The translations under genes and the position numbers were made by a program. Positions 11,341 through 23,080 of a DNA stretch of 64,000 nt are shown piece after piece. Every line of letters begins with the position of its first letter. The first letter of the stretch is position 1. The notes below the pieces were generated by a model. That model searched no databases. It had not been told where the DNA came from and saw nothing but the letters and a program-made list of their open reading frames with translations. Where the stretch lies: positions 5,518,001-5,582,000 of the forward strand of contig CM044309.1 in NCBI GenBank assembly GCA_024291935.2, in the 5' to 3' direction. This DNA is from Okapia johnstoni (lineage: Eukaryota > Chordata > Mammalia > Artiodactyla > Giraffidae).

Positions 11341-12285
11341 TGGACAAGAAAAGCCCATAACTGGAAATAAGAAAACAAGGAAAGAAGAATACCTCACTGA
11401 TAAAAGCATATATACAGTAAAGGTAGTGGATCAACCATCTATAAATATAGCATGACATTTAAAAGTCAAACAAGTAAAATCATTTATACCTACAATAGTT
11501 ATGAGATACACAAAATAAAAAATGCAAAATAAGACACCCAAAGCATTACAGGATGCGGGAGGGCAGTAGAAAGGTGCTGCTTTGACAGTGCACACAAATT
11601 AAATGACTATCAACTTGAAAACAGATTGCTATATACATAGGTTGTTATATATGACCTTCATGGCAACCAGAAACCAAAAACCTATAACAGATGTGCAAAA
11701 CGAAATGTAAACATAATACTAAAGAAAGTCATCAAATCACAGCGCAAGATAAAAGGAAACAGAAAGGGAGAGAGTAGAGCTACAAAAACCAATCAGACGA
11801 CAAAGAGCAGCCTGCAGATAATGCGAGTGCCGAGCTCAGTCATGTCTGACTCACCTGCAGATAATGCAGGCGCCGTGCTCAGTCATGTCTGACTCGGCAG
11901 CCCCACGGACTGCAGCCCGCCAGGCTCCTCTACCCATGGGATTCTCCAGGCAAGAATACTGGAGTGGGTTGCCATGCCCTCCTCTAAGGGATCTTCCCAA
12001 CTCGGGGATGAAACCCAGGTCTTTGTACTGCAAGCAGACTCTTTACCATCTTAGCTACCAGAGAAGCCCAAGAATACTGGAGTGGGTAGCCTCTCTCCTC
12101 CAGGGAAACTTCTCAAGCCAGGAATCAAACTGCCTGCATTGCAGGCAGACACTTTACCAGCTGAGCTACCCAGGAAGCACAAATAATTACATATCTATCA
12201 ACAATTGCTTTACATGTAAATGAAATAAATACTCCAATCAAACGACATAGGGCAGATGAATGGATAAAACACATAAGTAGCTTTT
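11341..12285 (+). mobile_element. L1 sequence into the start of ORF2, split by SINE
   Basis: Matches L1M sequence upstream of ORF2 ('tatatacagtaaaggtagtggatcaacc', 'cttgaaaacagattgctatatacatagg', 'aagaaagtcatcaaatcac') and, after the SINE, the ORF2 start ('catgtaaatgaaataaatactccaatc' and 'gacatagggcagatgaatgg'). Confidence 0.8.
11811..12178 (-). mobile_element. Composite Bov-tA SINE
   Basis: Three parts: a 27-bp SINE scrap (11825-11850), then a repeated 'cctgcagataatgc' block (11811-11824 and 11852-11865), a nearly complete reverse Bov-tA to about 12068, and a second tRNA-like head to 12178 ending 'gctacccaggaagc'. It interrupts L1. Confidence 0.8.
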
Positions 12286-13167
12286 GTCATTTTGAAGTGT
12301 TTTTATACCTCAAGTAATTTTTATGCAAATAGTATTATAAAACTCATTTTCAAAATTGATTTTATATTTTTCTAAACTATGATACCTAAACACATAAATA
12401 CATTGTTTATCATAGGTATAATCAACAGAAGGATGGAAAAAGCACAAAAACCTTTATATAATACATTTTCTTCAGCTCTAGATTTATCAAGAAACAATGC
12501 CCTTCAACACCATCTGAAAATTAAATACTTTATAAAAGGTATATGGATATGCTCCATGACTACATTTGTAGCAGAGTGACTTTTATTATGAGGGTCAAAA
12601 TTGACTATGTTCTTGAATTATCAATGTATTCTTCTAGAACAATGTTGTTAACAAGTTAAAGCAGTAGTCATGATGTTTTTTAAATTATTAAAAAATGTAT
12701 ACTTTATCCAATAGTCAATCTTTACTTAAATCACTTTAAGTCAGAATATAAATCTGTACAGGAATCTCTGCATAGTAGAATTAGTAAGACATTGAGTCAA
12801 AGAACTAAGTTATGGGAAGACTCCTAAACTAGATGAGGCTTCATTTAAAGTTTTCTCCAAGCAGAAATTTTTAACCAGAGACAATGTCTTATGACAATTA
12901 CAAAATCCAGAATGTATTATAATGGAGAGCAATATTTGATGATTGAACTGTGTGGTGTATTTCCTTAATTCAAGCATCTTGTTTTTAGGAGCTGGTTTAG
13001 CTGCTCTAACAAAGAGATCCTAAAATACAGTGAATTACATAATCTAAGCTTTATTTTATTTGCTTGTGTAGCAGACTAGAGAAGTTTAGGCTGGCAGGAG
13101 CCTCAGCTTCAGCAAGATATTCAGGAGCTAAGTTTGCTTTCATCATGTTACCGTGCCATCTCTCATC
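12286..13167. other. No recognised feature
   Basis: AT-rich, apparently unique sequence; no exon or young repeat recognised. Confidence 0.6.
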
Positions 13168-13194
13168 TATATATATATATGTCTATATATATAT
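13168..13194. repeat. (TA)n tract
   Basis: Short imperfect TA repeat next to a SINE start. Confidence 0.85.
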
Positions 13195-13403
13195 GGACTT
13201 CCCTGGTGGCTCAGACAGTAAAGTCTGAGTAAAGGCTCAGCTGATAAAGAATTCGCCTGCAGTGCAGGAGACCTGGGTTCCATCCCTGGGTTGGGAAGAT
13301 CCCGTGGAGAAAAGAAAGGTTACCCATTCCAGTATTCTGGCCTGGAGAATCCCATGGACTGTATATAGTCCATGGGATCACAGAGTCAGATACAACTGAG
13401 TGA
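13195..13403 (+). mobile_element. Bov-tA SINE with partly duplicated head
   Basis: Begins 'ggacttccctggtggctcagacagtaaag' and then restarts with 'ggctcagctgataaagaattcgcctgc', so the 5' head is partly repeated. Tail 'tacaactgagtgattttcatttcacttc'. Confidence 0.85.
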
Positions 13404-13454
13404 TTTTCATTTCACTTCATATAAATATTTACACACAGATATATATAGAAAGGG

Positions 13455-14366
13455 GATTTCAAAAAAATTTACTGCTGCTTCACTGACTACACTAAAGCCT
13501 TTGACTGTGTGGATCACAACAAACTGTGGAAAGTTCTTCAAGAGATGGGAATACCAGACCATCTTACATGTCTCCTGAGAAACCTGTATACATGTCAAGA
13601 AGCAACAGTTAGAACTGGACATGGAATAATGGACTAGTTCAAAATTGGGAAAGGAGTACGTCAAGGCTGTATATTGTCACCCTGATTATTTATATGCAAA
13701 ATGTCGGATTGGATGAATCACAAGCCAAAATCAGGATTGCCAGGAGAAATATCAACAACCTCAGATATGCAGATGACACCACTTAAATGGTGGAAAGTGA
13801 AGAGGAGATGAAGAGACTCTTGATGAAAGTGAAAGAGGAGACTGAAAAAACTGGCTTAAAACTCAGTATTCAGAAAACTAAGATCATGGCATCTGGTCTA
13901 CCAAGGTCCACATAGTCAAAGCTATGGTTCTTCCAGCAGTCATGTATGGATGTGAGATTTAGACCATAAAGAAGGCTGAAAGCCAAAGAATTGATGCTTT
14001 CAAACTGTGGTGCTAGAGAAGACTCTTGAGATTCCCTTGGGCAGCAAGGAGATCAAACCAGTCCATCCTAAAGGAAATCAAAACTAAATATTCTTTGGAA
14101 GAACTGATGCTGAAGCTGAAGCTCCAATACTTTGGCCACCTGGTGTGAAGAGTGGATTCATTGGAAAAAACTGTGACTCTGGGAAAGATTGAAGGCAAGA
14201 GGAGAAAGGGGCAATAGAGGATGAGATGGTTGGGTAGAATCACCAACTCAATGAACATGAGTTTGAGCAAACTCCAGATATAGTGAAGGACAGGGAAGCC
14301 TGGTGTGATGCAGTCCATGGGGTGGCAGAGTCAGACATGACTTTGCAATTGAAAGACAACAACAAC
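13455..14366 (+). mobile_element. BovB LINE 3' part with internal deletion
   Basis: Starts in the reverse-transcriptase region ('tactgctgcttcactgac', 'gtggatcacaacaaactgtgg', 'agatatgcagatgacaccac', the YADDT motif) and runs to the 3' end 'gcagagtcagacatgactttgc'. A deletion at about 13900 joins 'catggcatctggt' to 'ccaaggtccacatagtcaaagc'. Numerous stops. Confidence 0.92.
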
Positions 14367-14406
14367 TATATATATATATACAACAACTATATATATATAT
14401 ATATAT
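14367..14406. repeat. (TA)n microsatellite
   Basis: Two TA runs separated by 'caacaac', at the tail of the BovB copy. Confidence 0.9.
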
Positions 14407-14640
14407 GTACTGCATCTTGTTTATCTATTCATTTATTGATGGGCTCTTAGGTTTTTTCTGTATCTTACAAAAAGTGCTGCAGTGAACACAGAGATGGATA
14501 TATCTTTTTAAATTACTGTTTTCATTTTCTTCAGATAAATACCCAGAAGTGGAATTGTTGGGTTAGATTGTAATTTTATTTTTAAAATTTTGAGGATGCT
14601 TCATACTGCTTTCCATAGTGGCTGTACCAATTTACATCCC
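14407..14640 (-). mobile_element. L1 3' fragment
   Basis: Reverse L1: 'atctattcatttattgatggg', 'acccagaagtggaattgttggg', 'catactgctttccatagtggctgtaccaatttacat'. Confidence 0.85.
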
Positions 14641-14650
14641 CAATAAGAAG

Positions 14651-14765
14651 AACATGGCAACCCACTCCAGTACTCTTGTCTGGAAAATCCTATGGACAGA
14701 GAAGCCTGGGAGGCTACAGTCCATGGGGTCGCAAAGAGTTGGACACGACTGAACAACTTCACTTT
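14651..14765 (+). mobile_element. Bov-A SINE, 3' half only
   Basis: Contains 'ggcaacccactccagtactc' to 'ggacacgactgaacaacttc'. Flanked by a 10-bp near-perfect target duplication, caataagaag at 14641-14650 and caataagagg at 14766-14775. Confidence 0.9.
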
Positions 14766-14775
14766 CAATAAGAGG

Positions 14776-16212
14776 GATATGAACATATTAACTCAGGAAT
14801 AGGATTTTTTTTTTCTGAGTCTAAGCTAAAGTAGATATCCCATAAAAGAAAATAAAGCAAGCAAAAACATATACTTACCATGGGAATACTAAAAGAAAAA
14901 ATCCTTAAACACTGACCCACATTGTAGAAATTCAATGAATATTTTAAATTAATTTTTAATGCTTAATACTGTTCAGTATGCTAAAGTTGCAAGGAAATTT
15001 ATAAATTATTTAGAAGAATTATTTAGAAGAATCAAATTCATATAGTTAAGTTGCAGGTCTGGAAATTAAAAATTTCTGATGTTTTGTAATTTTGACTTCT
15101 TTCTCAAATTTTAATCTTGACTCATAGAAGTCCCACAATTTTAAGATTATTTGGACAATTTTCACTAGGACTTCAATATTAATATTTAATAAAAACAATC
15201 CACATTTCTATTCAAATTTCTTGATATTTTTCTACATAAGTTATTACTTACCCAAAACAGGTTGCAAACCTAAGAATCATTCTGAAATCCTGTTTCCTAG
15301 TGCTCAAAACTAAAAAGTCACCAAAACCTGTCTGACTTTTCTCTGTAGTATTGGTTCTTATTTATGCACATTCACCTCATTTCTTTGCTATTATGTATGA
15401 TATAATGGTTGTTAAAGAATTCACATCCACACTTTTATTTCCTAACTATAACTTTCTGCAAGTAAAAATTCTAAGTCAAACTTATAAACTTGTAAAATGA
15501 AACTAAATGTTTAGCCGTTGGGAGATTACAAAAAGAAATTAACTGCGACCTTTCTTTGTGCTCTTCATGCGTGTATTGAACTGATTTTTTGGCCTCTCCT
15601 ACTTATCACAGTCAAAATAGAACTCTCGGTTTCTACTGCCCACCTGCCTCACTGTCAGTGACTGTAAAGCTGTTTATTTTCCATTTCCTTCTCTGACTGT
15701 AAGACAGAACAAGATTCACTGAAGTGACAAATGTAAGCATTATACTTAATAATTTCTGTCCCTTTTACACCGCATGTTGGTAAGTCTTTATGTTTGTCTC
15801 CAAAATACTTGGTTCTGTCTGCTTCTTTCCATTCACACTGACATCAGTCTCTGATCAGCTTGCCACCTGGATACTGTGATAGCCTCCTTTGTAGGTTCTT
15901 GGTGTCTGCTACTTCCGCCTTCCAGTCTGCTGTGTACATATCTACATAGCTGCTAAAATGCTCTTTTTAAAACACAAACTGAATTGCGTTGGCTCTCCAG
16001 TTAAATCTGTCCACTGATGTACCATTGTTCTTCTAATAAAATCTAAACGAAAACCAAACCAAAACAAAAACTAAACTCCCTAAAAAGTCCACAAGTGACT
16101 TGGGGGAACTGGTCCTGCCCATTCTTTTGAAAGTCAGCGCGTCTCATTGTTCTTTGGAGCTCCAATCTCTGGTCAGCCTCTCTTCTCTTCCTCAGGATTT
16201 CTGATCTTTGCA
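14776..16212. other. Mostly unique AT-rich sequence
   Basis: No exon recognised. The part from about 15940 to 16210 resembles an old dispersed mammalian repeat ('taaaacacaaactgaattgc', 'aataaaatctaaac'), but I cannot name it with confidence. Confidence 0.5.
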
Positions 16213-16345
16213 CGTGTGCTTCTTTCTTTCTTTCTTTTTTTAATTAGTGTGTGGTTGCTTTACAATATTGTGTTAGTGTCTGCTGGACAAGAGAAGCAGC
16301 TATATGTATACCTGTATCCTCTCCCTCTTGGGTCTCCCTCCCCAA
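16213..16345 (-). mobile_element. Ruminant L1 3' end fragment
   Basis: A T-rich start followed by 'ttgctttacaatattgtgttagtgtctgctgg' and 'cctctccctcttgggtctccctcccc', the reverse complement of the L1 3' UTR seen at 47830 and 58090. Confidence 0.75.
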
Positions 16346-19300
16346 AATCCTTCTTAGTAATAAAAAATAAATATTTAATGTGTTATTATATACTCTGTTG
16401 AAAAAGGAAAAGTGCATTTTGTTTGGGGGGGGCGGTATTCAGGGCTCCTGACACTGGTTGATCACGGGAAGCTACTCTCAGAGACAAATATTTAAGGGTA
16501 GACAGAAATATAAGGAAGAGCCAGCCATAAGTTTCTGTGACAAGAATGATTGGAAAATCAGCTTATTTCTATTTGTGCAGTTCTTTCCCAACTTTCTTGC
16601 CGCAAAAATTTGTGGGTGGCTCCTCATATTTCTGTTTACCCTTAAATATCCTTCTCTGAGAGAAGTGTCCCCTGGACAGCCAGTGTCAGGATCTCTGCAT
16701 CTTCACCACAAACACACACAGACACACACACAATATTTTCCCCTTTTCAACAGAGTATGTAATTATGTATTTAATGTTCATTTTTTGTTACTAAGAGAAT
16801 CACACAGCCTATGCTCAGTCTATCGTTTTAAAAAAAATCTGTAAAGTCATTTTCTGAAGCTTAAATTCAGTTGCCGTTATGTGATCTTATAAAATATTTT
16901 AAATTTTTGGTAGCAGAAATAATGCATGCTCTTTGTGAAAAAAATCAGTATTACTTGGAAACATTAGGCATAAAATATATTTACCTTAAATCCTACAACT
17001 TTGATATTATCACCATTAACATTTCTGTGACCATTCATTCAAGTATGTCTTTAATGTCACATTCAAACACGTTTATGCTTTTATAAAGTGAAATCAAAAC
17101 ATGCATGCCTTGTATGAACATTTATTGTAAACTGTCATTTAGAAATTTGGCTTCTTTCCACCTTTTCTCCTTAAATATGATTTAAAAAAAATACCAAAAC
17201 ATTGCTGTATAGATATGTGTATGATCAGAAAGATTTATTATTATTTTACAACATTGGAATACTATTGATGAAACTTTGGATTGTTTTTCTCAATTACCTT
17301 CTATATCATGAAAATGTTGCCAGCTTTATGGTTATAGAGTTAATTCTGTGTAATGTATGTCTAGTATTTCTAACAGTAATCTCCCAGTTGAGAGGCATAT
17401 TCTATGAACTAGGCTACAGTAATCATCCTTGTGATGTTGCTTAAGGGTGAAGTTAAAATTAAGATTTGGAAGTCTGACTTAAGAACTCATTAGCCTAATA
17501 TGTCTGGTGTACTGTAACATGCATTTTTCGTTTTTGAGGTAGATTATTTCAATTTATAGTTACAGCTTTTTAGTCTTGTTTTTTTCGGTGATACTTATCA
17601 ATGTACCTGGAGACAGGGCTGAGATTCAGAGGAGGTGCCAGAGCATGTGCCAAAAATCTCAGTAGGCAAGATAAAATAATTTTAATGCAAAAATTTTGAA
17701 AAATAAAAATAAATGCAAAAATCTATGATGAACAAAATAGCAAAATTTTAAATAGATGTGTTTTCTTGATTTGTTTTATGATTCTGCATTTTTAGTCAGT
17801 GACAAATACTGTTATTTTCCATCTGCTCACAGTTTCTGAACCACTGGGTGGTCGGGTCCCTACTAGGTGGATTTATGAAGGTTGACAATAGTGTGTGAAC
17901 AGATTGGGCAATGCAGGGTTTTATATTCACTCATGGGTTTTATTATAGACCTTTTTATTAACATTTTCCACTTGGCGCAAAATATGGGGGATATTTTGGT
18001 AAGTCTATATACAAGGGGCATTTTTTCTTTTTTTTTTTTTGCTTCTGTTTCCAATTTAGCTCCCCATGACAGTGCTAGATGAAAATGTTGTGATTTACTC
18101 ATCTAGAAAATATGATTATATTTCTTTATTATGGTCCCTTAGTCTTCAAGTATTTGAATATCTCGTTCAGTAATAAGCTTAATTAAATCATGCTTGCACC
18201 CAATTCAGTCTGTCAAGGATTAAGTCAGTTTGTTAACTTGGGTTAAAATTTACTTTTTCATAATTCTGACGTTAATATTTACTGCCTTTCAGTTTTAAAT
18301 GAATATTTGCAGTACAAGATAAGGCAGATATTCCTTGTTTCTTCTTCTTCTTATTGCCGCGTTCATAAATTATGAAAAATAGAGATAACCATAAGCAGTA
18401 GTCAATTTTAAAGTGTTATTTCTCCATTCTCATGTAGAATGGCAGGACAGAGGAAAACGATACATGGCTTAAGCTGTATCTGACACTGACACCATCAGTA
18501 TTATCTTGAAATCTGAGGCTACTCATGTTCATTAAATAATAAGAAAACCAACTATTTGAATTTACAGTGCTGTTATTATATTACATGAAGCAGTATAAGT
18601 GAAACTGCTTTGAACATGTCAAAATGTTATTCAAATGTTAATTATTCTTATTGTATGTACTAATTTTTTTCCATGGAGGGAGAAGGAAACATTATAGGGA
18701 TATAAAATGAAAATAAAAATGTAAAAGGGAGTACTTAAGAAGTAATTGTCATGACCCAACTTGTAATAACATGGCTAGTTCTGCTACTTCCTCAGAATAT
18801 ACTCTTGCTATGAAAAAGACTTGTTCCTAAGAACCTCACAATGTTGAAAATAATTTTATGAAATCATTGTTCCAGTGGAGAGAAAGACTGAGATTTAGAG
18901 AATTTTATCCTCAAAATAATGGAGTTTTTTTTCCTATAGGATCTTCAATATGGAATTATTTTAAATAGCAAAATTCCATAATTCTAAATCTTACCATGCC
19001 ATTGAACAAAGCCAGTGTTGATAATGAAGAATTTGTCCTTTCTTTTCCTAAAACCACGGTCAAAAAGATTAACACAATGCAGCTTATCATTCTTATTATA
19101 CATTTTATAAAAACACAAGGCACAAAGCTTTACTACCCATAAGTCCTAACATCCTTTTTTAATCACATAGTAACCAATATTTGTGAGATAATGCAATTCA
19201 TATTCCTTAATTAATTGACATTATGGTAAATAAAGTTATAAAGTCTTACACTGTAGTAGAATTGCATATATTATAAAAATAGCTTTCTAGTATACTAGAA

Positions 19301-19374
19301 AGAAGACAGCTCTGAGAATAATTATAACGAAAAATGGTTTGGATTTATATTGCATGTATTCGGGTAGTTCTTGA
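16346..19374. other. Unique AT-rich sequence
   Basis: Three kilobases with no recognised exon, SINE or BovB. Minor features: a G-run at about 16422-16434 and an AC tract near 16716-16733. ORFs are short and AT-driven. Confidence 0.6.
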
Positions 19375-19852
19375 AGCAGAGACATTACTTTGCTGACAAA
19401 GGTCCATATAGCCAAAGCTATGATTTTTCCAGTAGTCATGTACAGATGTGAGAGTTAGACCATAAAGAAGGCTGAACACTTAAGATTTTATGCTTTCAAA
19501 CTGTGGTTTGGAGAAGACTCTTGAGAGTCCCTCGGACTGCAAGGAGATCCAACCAGTCTATCCTAAAGGAAATCAGTCCTAAATAGTCATTGTAAGGACT
19601 GATGCTGAAGCTGAAACTCCAATACTTTGGCCACCTGATGCAAAGAGCTGACTCATTAGAAAAGACCCTGATGCTGGGAAAGATTGAGGGCAGGAGGAGA
19701 AGGGGACGCCAGAGGATGAGATGGCTGGATGGCATCACTGACTCAATGGACATGTGTTTGAGAATGCTCCAGGAGATGGTGAAGGACAGGGAAGCCTGGT
19801 GTGTGGCAGTCCATGGGGTCACACAGAGTCAGACACGACTGAGCGACTGAAT
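19375..19852 (+). mobile_element. BovB 3' end
   Basis: From 'agcagagacattactttgctgac' to 'cacgactgagcgactga'. The last open frame (19602-19850) is the C-terminal BovB tail '[19 protein letters not shown]'. 5'-truncated copy. Confidence 0.92.
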
Positions 19853-20020
19853 AACAGCAACCAGAAGGTATATAGAGAAGATATTAATGTAATGTGGCAA
19901 TGATAAATATTAAAGCAAAATTCACTTGCTTTACACAAATTGATAGTCATGAGGCTTGAAAACAATTTGGGGAATTGATTAGCAGCAGAAGTAGCTAAGG
20001 AAAATGTGAAATAATTCATT

Positions 20021-20239
20021 GTGCTCAGTCGCTAAGTCACGTCTCACTCTTTGCAAGTCCCTGGACTATATAGCCCACCAGGCTCCTCTGTGCTTGGGAT
20101 TTTCTGAACAAGAATAGTGGATAGGGCTGCCATTTTCTTCTCCATGGGATCTTCCTGGCCCAGGGATCAAACCCACATCTCCTGTATCTCCTGCATTGGC
20201 AGGTGAATTCTTTACCACTGAGCCACCTGGGAAACCCTT
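20021..20239 (-). mobile_element. Bov-tA SINE
   Basis: Reverse element from 'gtgctcagtcgctaagtcacg' to 'gagccacctgggaaaccc', full length. Confidence 0.9.
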
Positions 20240-20309
20240 CAAAATAAGTCATTTAGTCCACAAATAATATATGAAGCATCTTAGCACTGTTCATTGGCCA
20301 CCAAATAGG

Positions 20310-20522
20310 AAGAGCCAACTTATTGGAAAAGACCTTGATGCTGGGAAAGACTGAAGGCAAGAGGAGAAGGGGACGACAGAGGATGAGATGGTGGATGATA
20401 TCACTGACTCAATGCACATGAGTTTGAGCAAACTTAGGGAGATAGCAAAAGACAGGAAAGCCTGGTGTGCTGCGGTTCACCGGTCACAAAGGGTCAGAAA
20501 TGACTTAGTGACTGAACAACAG
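20310..20522 (+). mobile_element. BovB 3' end fragment
   Basis: Short copy: 'agagccaacttattggaaaagaccttgatgctggg' to 'tgacttagtgactgaacaac'. Confidence 0.88.
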
Positions 20523-20924
20523 ATAATACAGAATGTAATAAAGCCTCATTTTTATTTGCTTATAGTCTAGTACGAGATAACTGCCAATGACGAGGGGAGA
20601 AAATACATCAGTGCCCACATACGCGTGCAGTAAGGTCTCTTGCATTGAAGACAGTAGTCTTCTTTACCAGTAGTGGCACCTGGGAAGACAAAATCATACA
20701 GTGTAGTAGTTTTTTTCCCTCAAAGCCTAACCAAACAGATTTTCTCCATATTGTCATTTTTTATTACCAGCCTTCAAAAAGTAACATTTGTTAAAAACTA
20801 AAATATTTATATAGCTATATTTCAATAGCTATCTACAGATATGTTTATACATACTATAAACAAATATATAGTTTTGATCAAATAAATAGATATAAATTTC
20901 AATATATATTTCAATACTTATGTA
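20523..20924. other. No recognised feature
   Basis: AT-rich sequence with scattered TA runs; nothing assigned. Confidence 0.55.
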
Positions 20925-22033
20925 TGTCTTGTGCTGGTGAAAAGGCTTGTGTAACTAATGAAACTATGAGCCATGCCTTTCAGGGCCACCCTAGATGGTT
21001 GGGTCATAGAGGAAAGTTCTGGCAAAATGTGGTCCACTGGAGAGGAAATGGCAAACCACTTCAGTATTTGTGCTTGGAAAATCCCATTGATGGTATGAAA
21101 AGGGAAAAGATATGACTTTGGAAGATGACCCCCCCAGGTCAGGAGATCTCCAGTATGCTACTGAGGAAGAGCAGAGGGCAATTAATAATGGCTTCAGGAA
21201 GAATAAAGCTGCTGGGTCAAAGTGAAAATGATGCTCAGCTGTGGATGTGTCTAGTGGTAAAAGTAAAGTCTGATGAAGTAAATAACAATATTGCATAGGC
21301 ATCTGGAATGTTAGGGCTATGAATCAGGTGTTTTGGATGTGGTCAAGCAGGAGACAGCAAGAGTGAACATCTTAGGAATCCATGAACTGAAATGGACTGG
21401 AATGAGTGAATTTAATACTGATGACCATTATATCTACTGTGGTGTAAGGCAAGAATCCCTTAGAAGAAATAGAGTAGCCCTCATAGTCAACAAAAGAGTC
21501 TGAAATGCAGTACTTGGGTGCAATCTTAATAATCTCCATTTGTTTCCAAGGCAAACCGTTCAACATCACAGCAATTCAAGTCTATCCCCCAGCCACCAAA
21601 GCCAAAGAGGCTGATGTTGACCAGATATAGGAAGATCTACAAGACCTTTTAGAACTAGCACCAAGAAAAGATGTATTTTTCATCACAAGGGATTAGAATG
21701 CAAAAGGAGGAAGTTAAGAGATACCTGGAGTAACAGGGAACTTTGGCCTTGGTATACAGAATGAAGTAGGGCAAAGGCTAAAAGAGTTTGGTCAAGAGAA
21801 CATACTTGTCATAGAAAACACCCTTTTCCAACAACATGAAAGATGATTGTACACATGGACATCACCAAACAGTCAACACTGAAATCAGGTTGATAATATT
21901 CTTTGCAGCCGAAAATGGAAGAGCTGTATACACTCAGCAAAAACAAGATCTGGAGCTGACTGTGGCTCAGATCATGAGCTCCTTATTGCAAAATTCAAGT
22001 TATTTTGGGGGTCAAAATCCCTTATGATTATAG

Positions 22034-22230
22034 TGAAGTGAAGTCGCTCAGTCGTGTCCGACTCTTTGCGACCCCATGGACTGTAGCCTACCAGGCTCCT
22101 CAGTCCATGGAATTTTACAGGCAAGAGTACTGGAGTGGGTTGCCATTTCCTTCTCCAGGGATCTTCCCGACCCAGGGATTGAACCTGGGTCTCCCGCATT
22201 ATGGGCAGATGCTTTACCATCTGAGCCACC
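22034..22230 (-). mobile_element. Bov-tA SINE inside BovB
   Basis: Reverse SINE from 'tgaagtcgctcagtcgtgtccgac' to 'ccatctgagccacc', where the usual 'agggaagccc' end is replaced by the hairpin sequence at 22231. Confidence 0.9.
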
Positions 22231-22260
22231 ATAAGGGATCTTATAATCAAGATCCCTTAT
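22231..22260. repeat. Perfect 12-bp inverted repeat at SINE/BovB junction
   Basis: ataagggatctt (22231-22242), a 6-base spacer, then aagatcccttat (22249-22260). The related motif 'cccttatgatta' also occurs before the SINE and at 22277. Confidence 0.9.
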
Positions 22261-22851
22261 GACCTAAATCAAATCCCTTATGATTATACAGTGAAGGTGA
22301 CAAATAGACTCAAGGGATTAGGTCTGGTAGACAGTGTGCCTGAAGGCTTGTGAACAGAGGTTCATAACATTGTACAGGAGTCAGTGACCAAAACCATCCC
22401 CAAGAAAGACAAAAACAGGAAAGCAAAATGAGAGTTATCTGAGGAGGCTTTACAAATAGCTGAGGAAAGAAGAGAAGTTCAAGGCAATGGAGAAAGGGAC
22501 AGATATACCCAACGAATGCAGAGCTCCAGAGAATAGCAAGGAGAGATAAGAAGGCCTTCTTATATAAATACAAAGAAATAGAGGAAAACAATGGAATGGG
22601 AAAGACTAGAAATCTCTTCAAGAAACTTGGAGATATCAAGGGAACATTTCATGCAAGTTTGGGTATGATAAATGACAGAAACAATAAGGACTTGACAGAA
22701 GCAGAAGAGATTGAAATGTAGTCTCAAGAATAAACAAGAGAACTATACAAAAAAGATCTTAATGACCCAGGTAACCACAATGGTGTGGTCACTCACCTAG
22801 AGCCAGACATCCTAGAGTGTGAAGTTAAGTGGGTTTTAGAAATCATTACTA

Positions 22852-23055
22852 TGGGCTTCCCTTGTGGCTCAGCTGGTAAAAAATATGCCCGCAATGTGGG
22901 GGACCGGGGTTCAATCCCTGGGTTGGGAAGATCCCCTGGAAAACAGAAAGGCTCTCCACTCCAGTATTCTGGCCTGGAGAATTCCATGGACTCAGTCCAT
23001 GGGGCCTCAAAGAGTCAGACATGGCTGGGCAACTTTCACTTCACTTCACTTCAAG
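22852..23055 (+). mobile_element. Bov-tA SINE inside BovB
   Basis: Begins 'tgggcttcccttgtggctcagctgg', ends 'gggcaactttcacttcacttc'. Interrupts the BovB text between 'gggttttagaaatcattact' and 'aagctaatggaggtgatg'. Confidence 0.92.
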
Positions 23056-23080
23056 CTAATGGAGGTGATGTAATTCCAGT

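Larger units (their letters stand above)
20925..23080 (+). mobile_element. BovB LINE 5' and middle part, 3' end missing
   Basis: Covers the 5' region ('gtgctggtgaaaaggcttgtg', 'gccatgcctttcagggccaccc'), the endonuclease part ('ggaatgttagggctatgaatcagg', 'aacatcttaggaatccatgaactgaaatgg') and up to 'gctaatggaggtgatgtaattccag'. Many stops. It lacks the reverse-transcriptase half and the BovB tail, and is interrupted by two SINEs. Confidence 0.9.
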
